NCBI GenBank assembly: GCA_905210085.1
Contig: CAJLVJ010000022.1
Coordinates: 1 to 30,070 of the forward strand
Length of the DNA: 30,070 nt
Origin: an uncultured Collinsella sp.
Lineage (GTDB): Bacteria; Actinomycetota; Coriobacteriia; Coriobacteriales; Coriobacteriaceae
Direction: 5' to 3'
The first letter of the stretch is position 1. Each line of letters begins with the position of its first letter. This document shows positions 29,968 through 30,070 of the stretch, in pieces. The position numbers and the translations under genes were made by a program. The notes beneath the pieces were generated by a model. The model searched no databases. It saw only the letters and a list, made by a program, of their open reading frames with translations, and was not told the DNA's origin.

Positions 29968-30070
29968 ATGCAAGTTAAAAATCTATGTGGTCAATATAAT
30001 ACCGTTGAACCCGCATATCGATACCGCTCAGCCATTCGCCTCGCCCCCGTCGCACGCATCTTCATCCGGT
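29968..30070 (+). CDS. Start of a further gene, cut by the window edge
   Basis: ATG 29968 starts two bases after the ATPase stop, with AAAAGGGCGGG just upstream. The frame stays open for 34 codons to the window end and reads MQVKNLCGQYNTVEPAYRYR, then SAIRLAPVARIFIR. The basic and hydrophobic pattern suggests the N-terminus of another membrane protein, perhaps a second permease of the transporter. Too short to identify. Confidence 0.5.
   Translation, partial: MQVKNLCGQYNTVEPAYRYRSAIRLAPVARIFIR

Overview
This 30 kb window is a GC-rich bacterial chromosome segment, most likely from a Coriobacteriia gut bacterium close to Collinsella. I infer this from the continuous spc-alpha ribosomal cluster, the zinc-type S14 and L36 proteins, the overall protein style and the interspersed GGGGACGTTC repeats. 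No database search was possible. No tRNA, rRNA or CRISPR array was seen.

Positions 283-10922 are a dense plus-strand housekeeping cluster: rplE, rpsZ, rpsH, rplF, rplR, rpsE, rpmD, rplO, secY, adk, map, infA, rpmJ, rpsM, rpsK, rpsD, rpoA and rplQ, closed by a strong terminator at 10031-10062, then truA. It makes ribosomal proteins, the Sec channel, initiation factor 1, the RNA polymerase alpha subunit, and enzymes for N-terminal methionine removal, nucleotide balance and tRNA modification. The gene normally found before rplE (rplX) is not in the 282 bases at the left edge.

Positions 11084-24548 hold a mixed set of core genes. They are a GT2-like glycosyltransferase and argR (plus), a bifunctional penicillin-binding protein (minus), a U32 peptidase-family protein, tyrS, adenine deaminase and a Cof-type HAD phosphatase (plus), then a second HAD phosphatase, citrate synthase and an ACT-domain protein (minus). 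Between tyrS and the second HAD gene are four paired copies of a short repeat. Every pair has the same 27-base period, and two pairs start at a gene's stop codon. There is also a roughly 100-base nested hairpin and a leader hairpin that covers the ribosome binding site of the first HAD gene.

Positions 24549-30070 look accessory. A GC-rich junction is followed on the minus strand by a tyrosine recombinase that has lost its N-terminal part. Its remaining catalytic domain lies in the same frame as an upstream Xre-type regulator, separated by one stop codon. The regulator is coupled to a DUF2975-like membrane protein. Divergent from these, across a palindromic operator, is a plus-strand module: a secreted 121-residue peptide resembling the lactococcin 972 family, an internally duplicated ABC permease, an ABC ATPase, and the start of one more gene cut by the window edge. 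I read this as a candidate regulated bacteriocin production and export or immunity system, and it is the most interesting part of the window.
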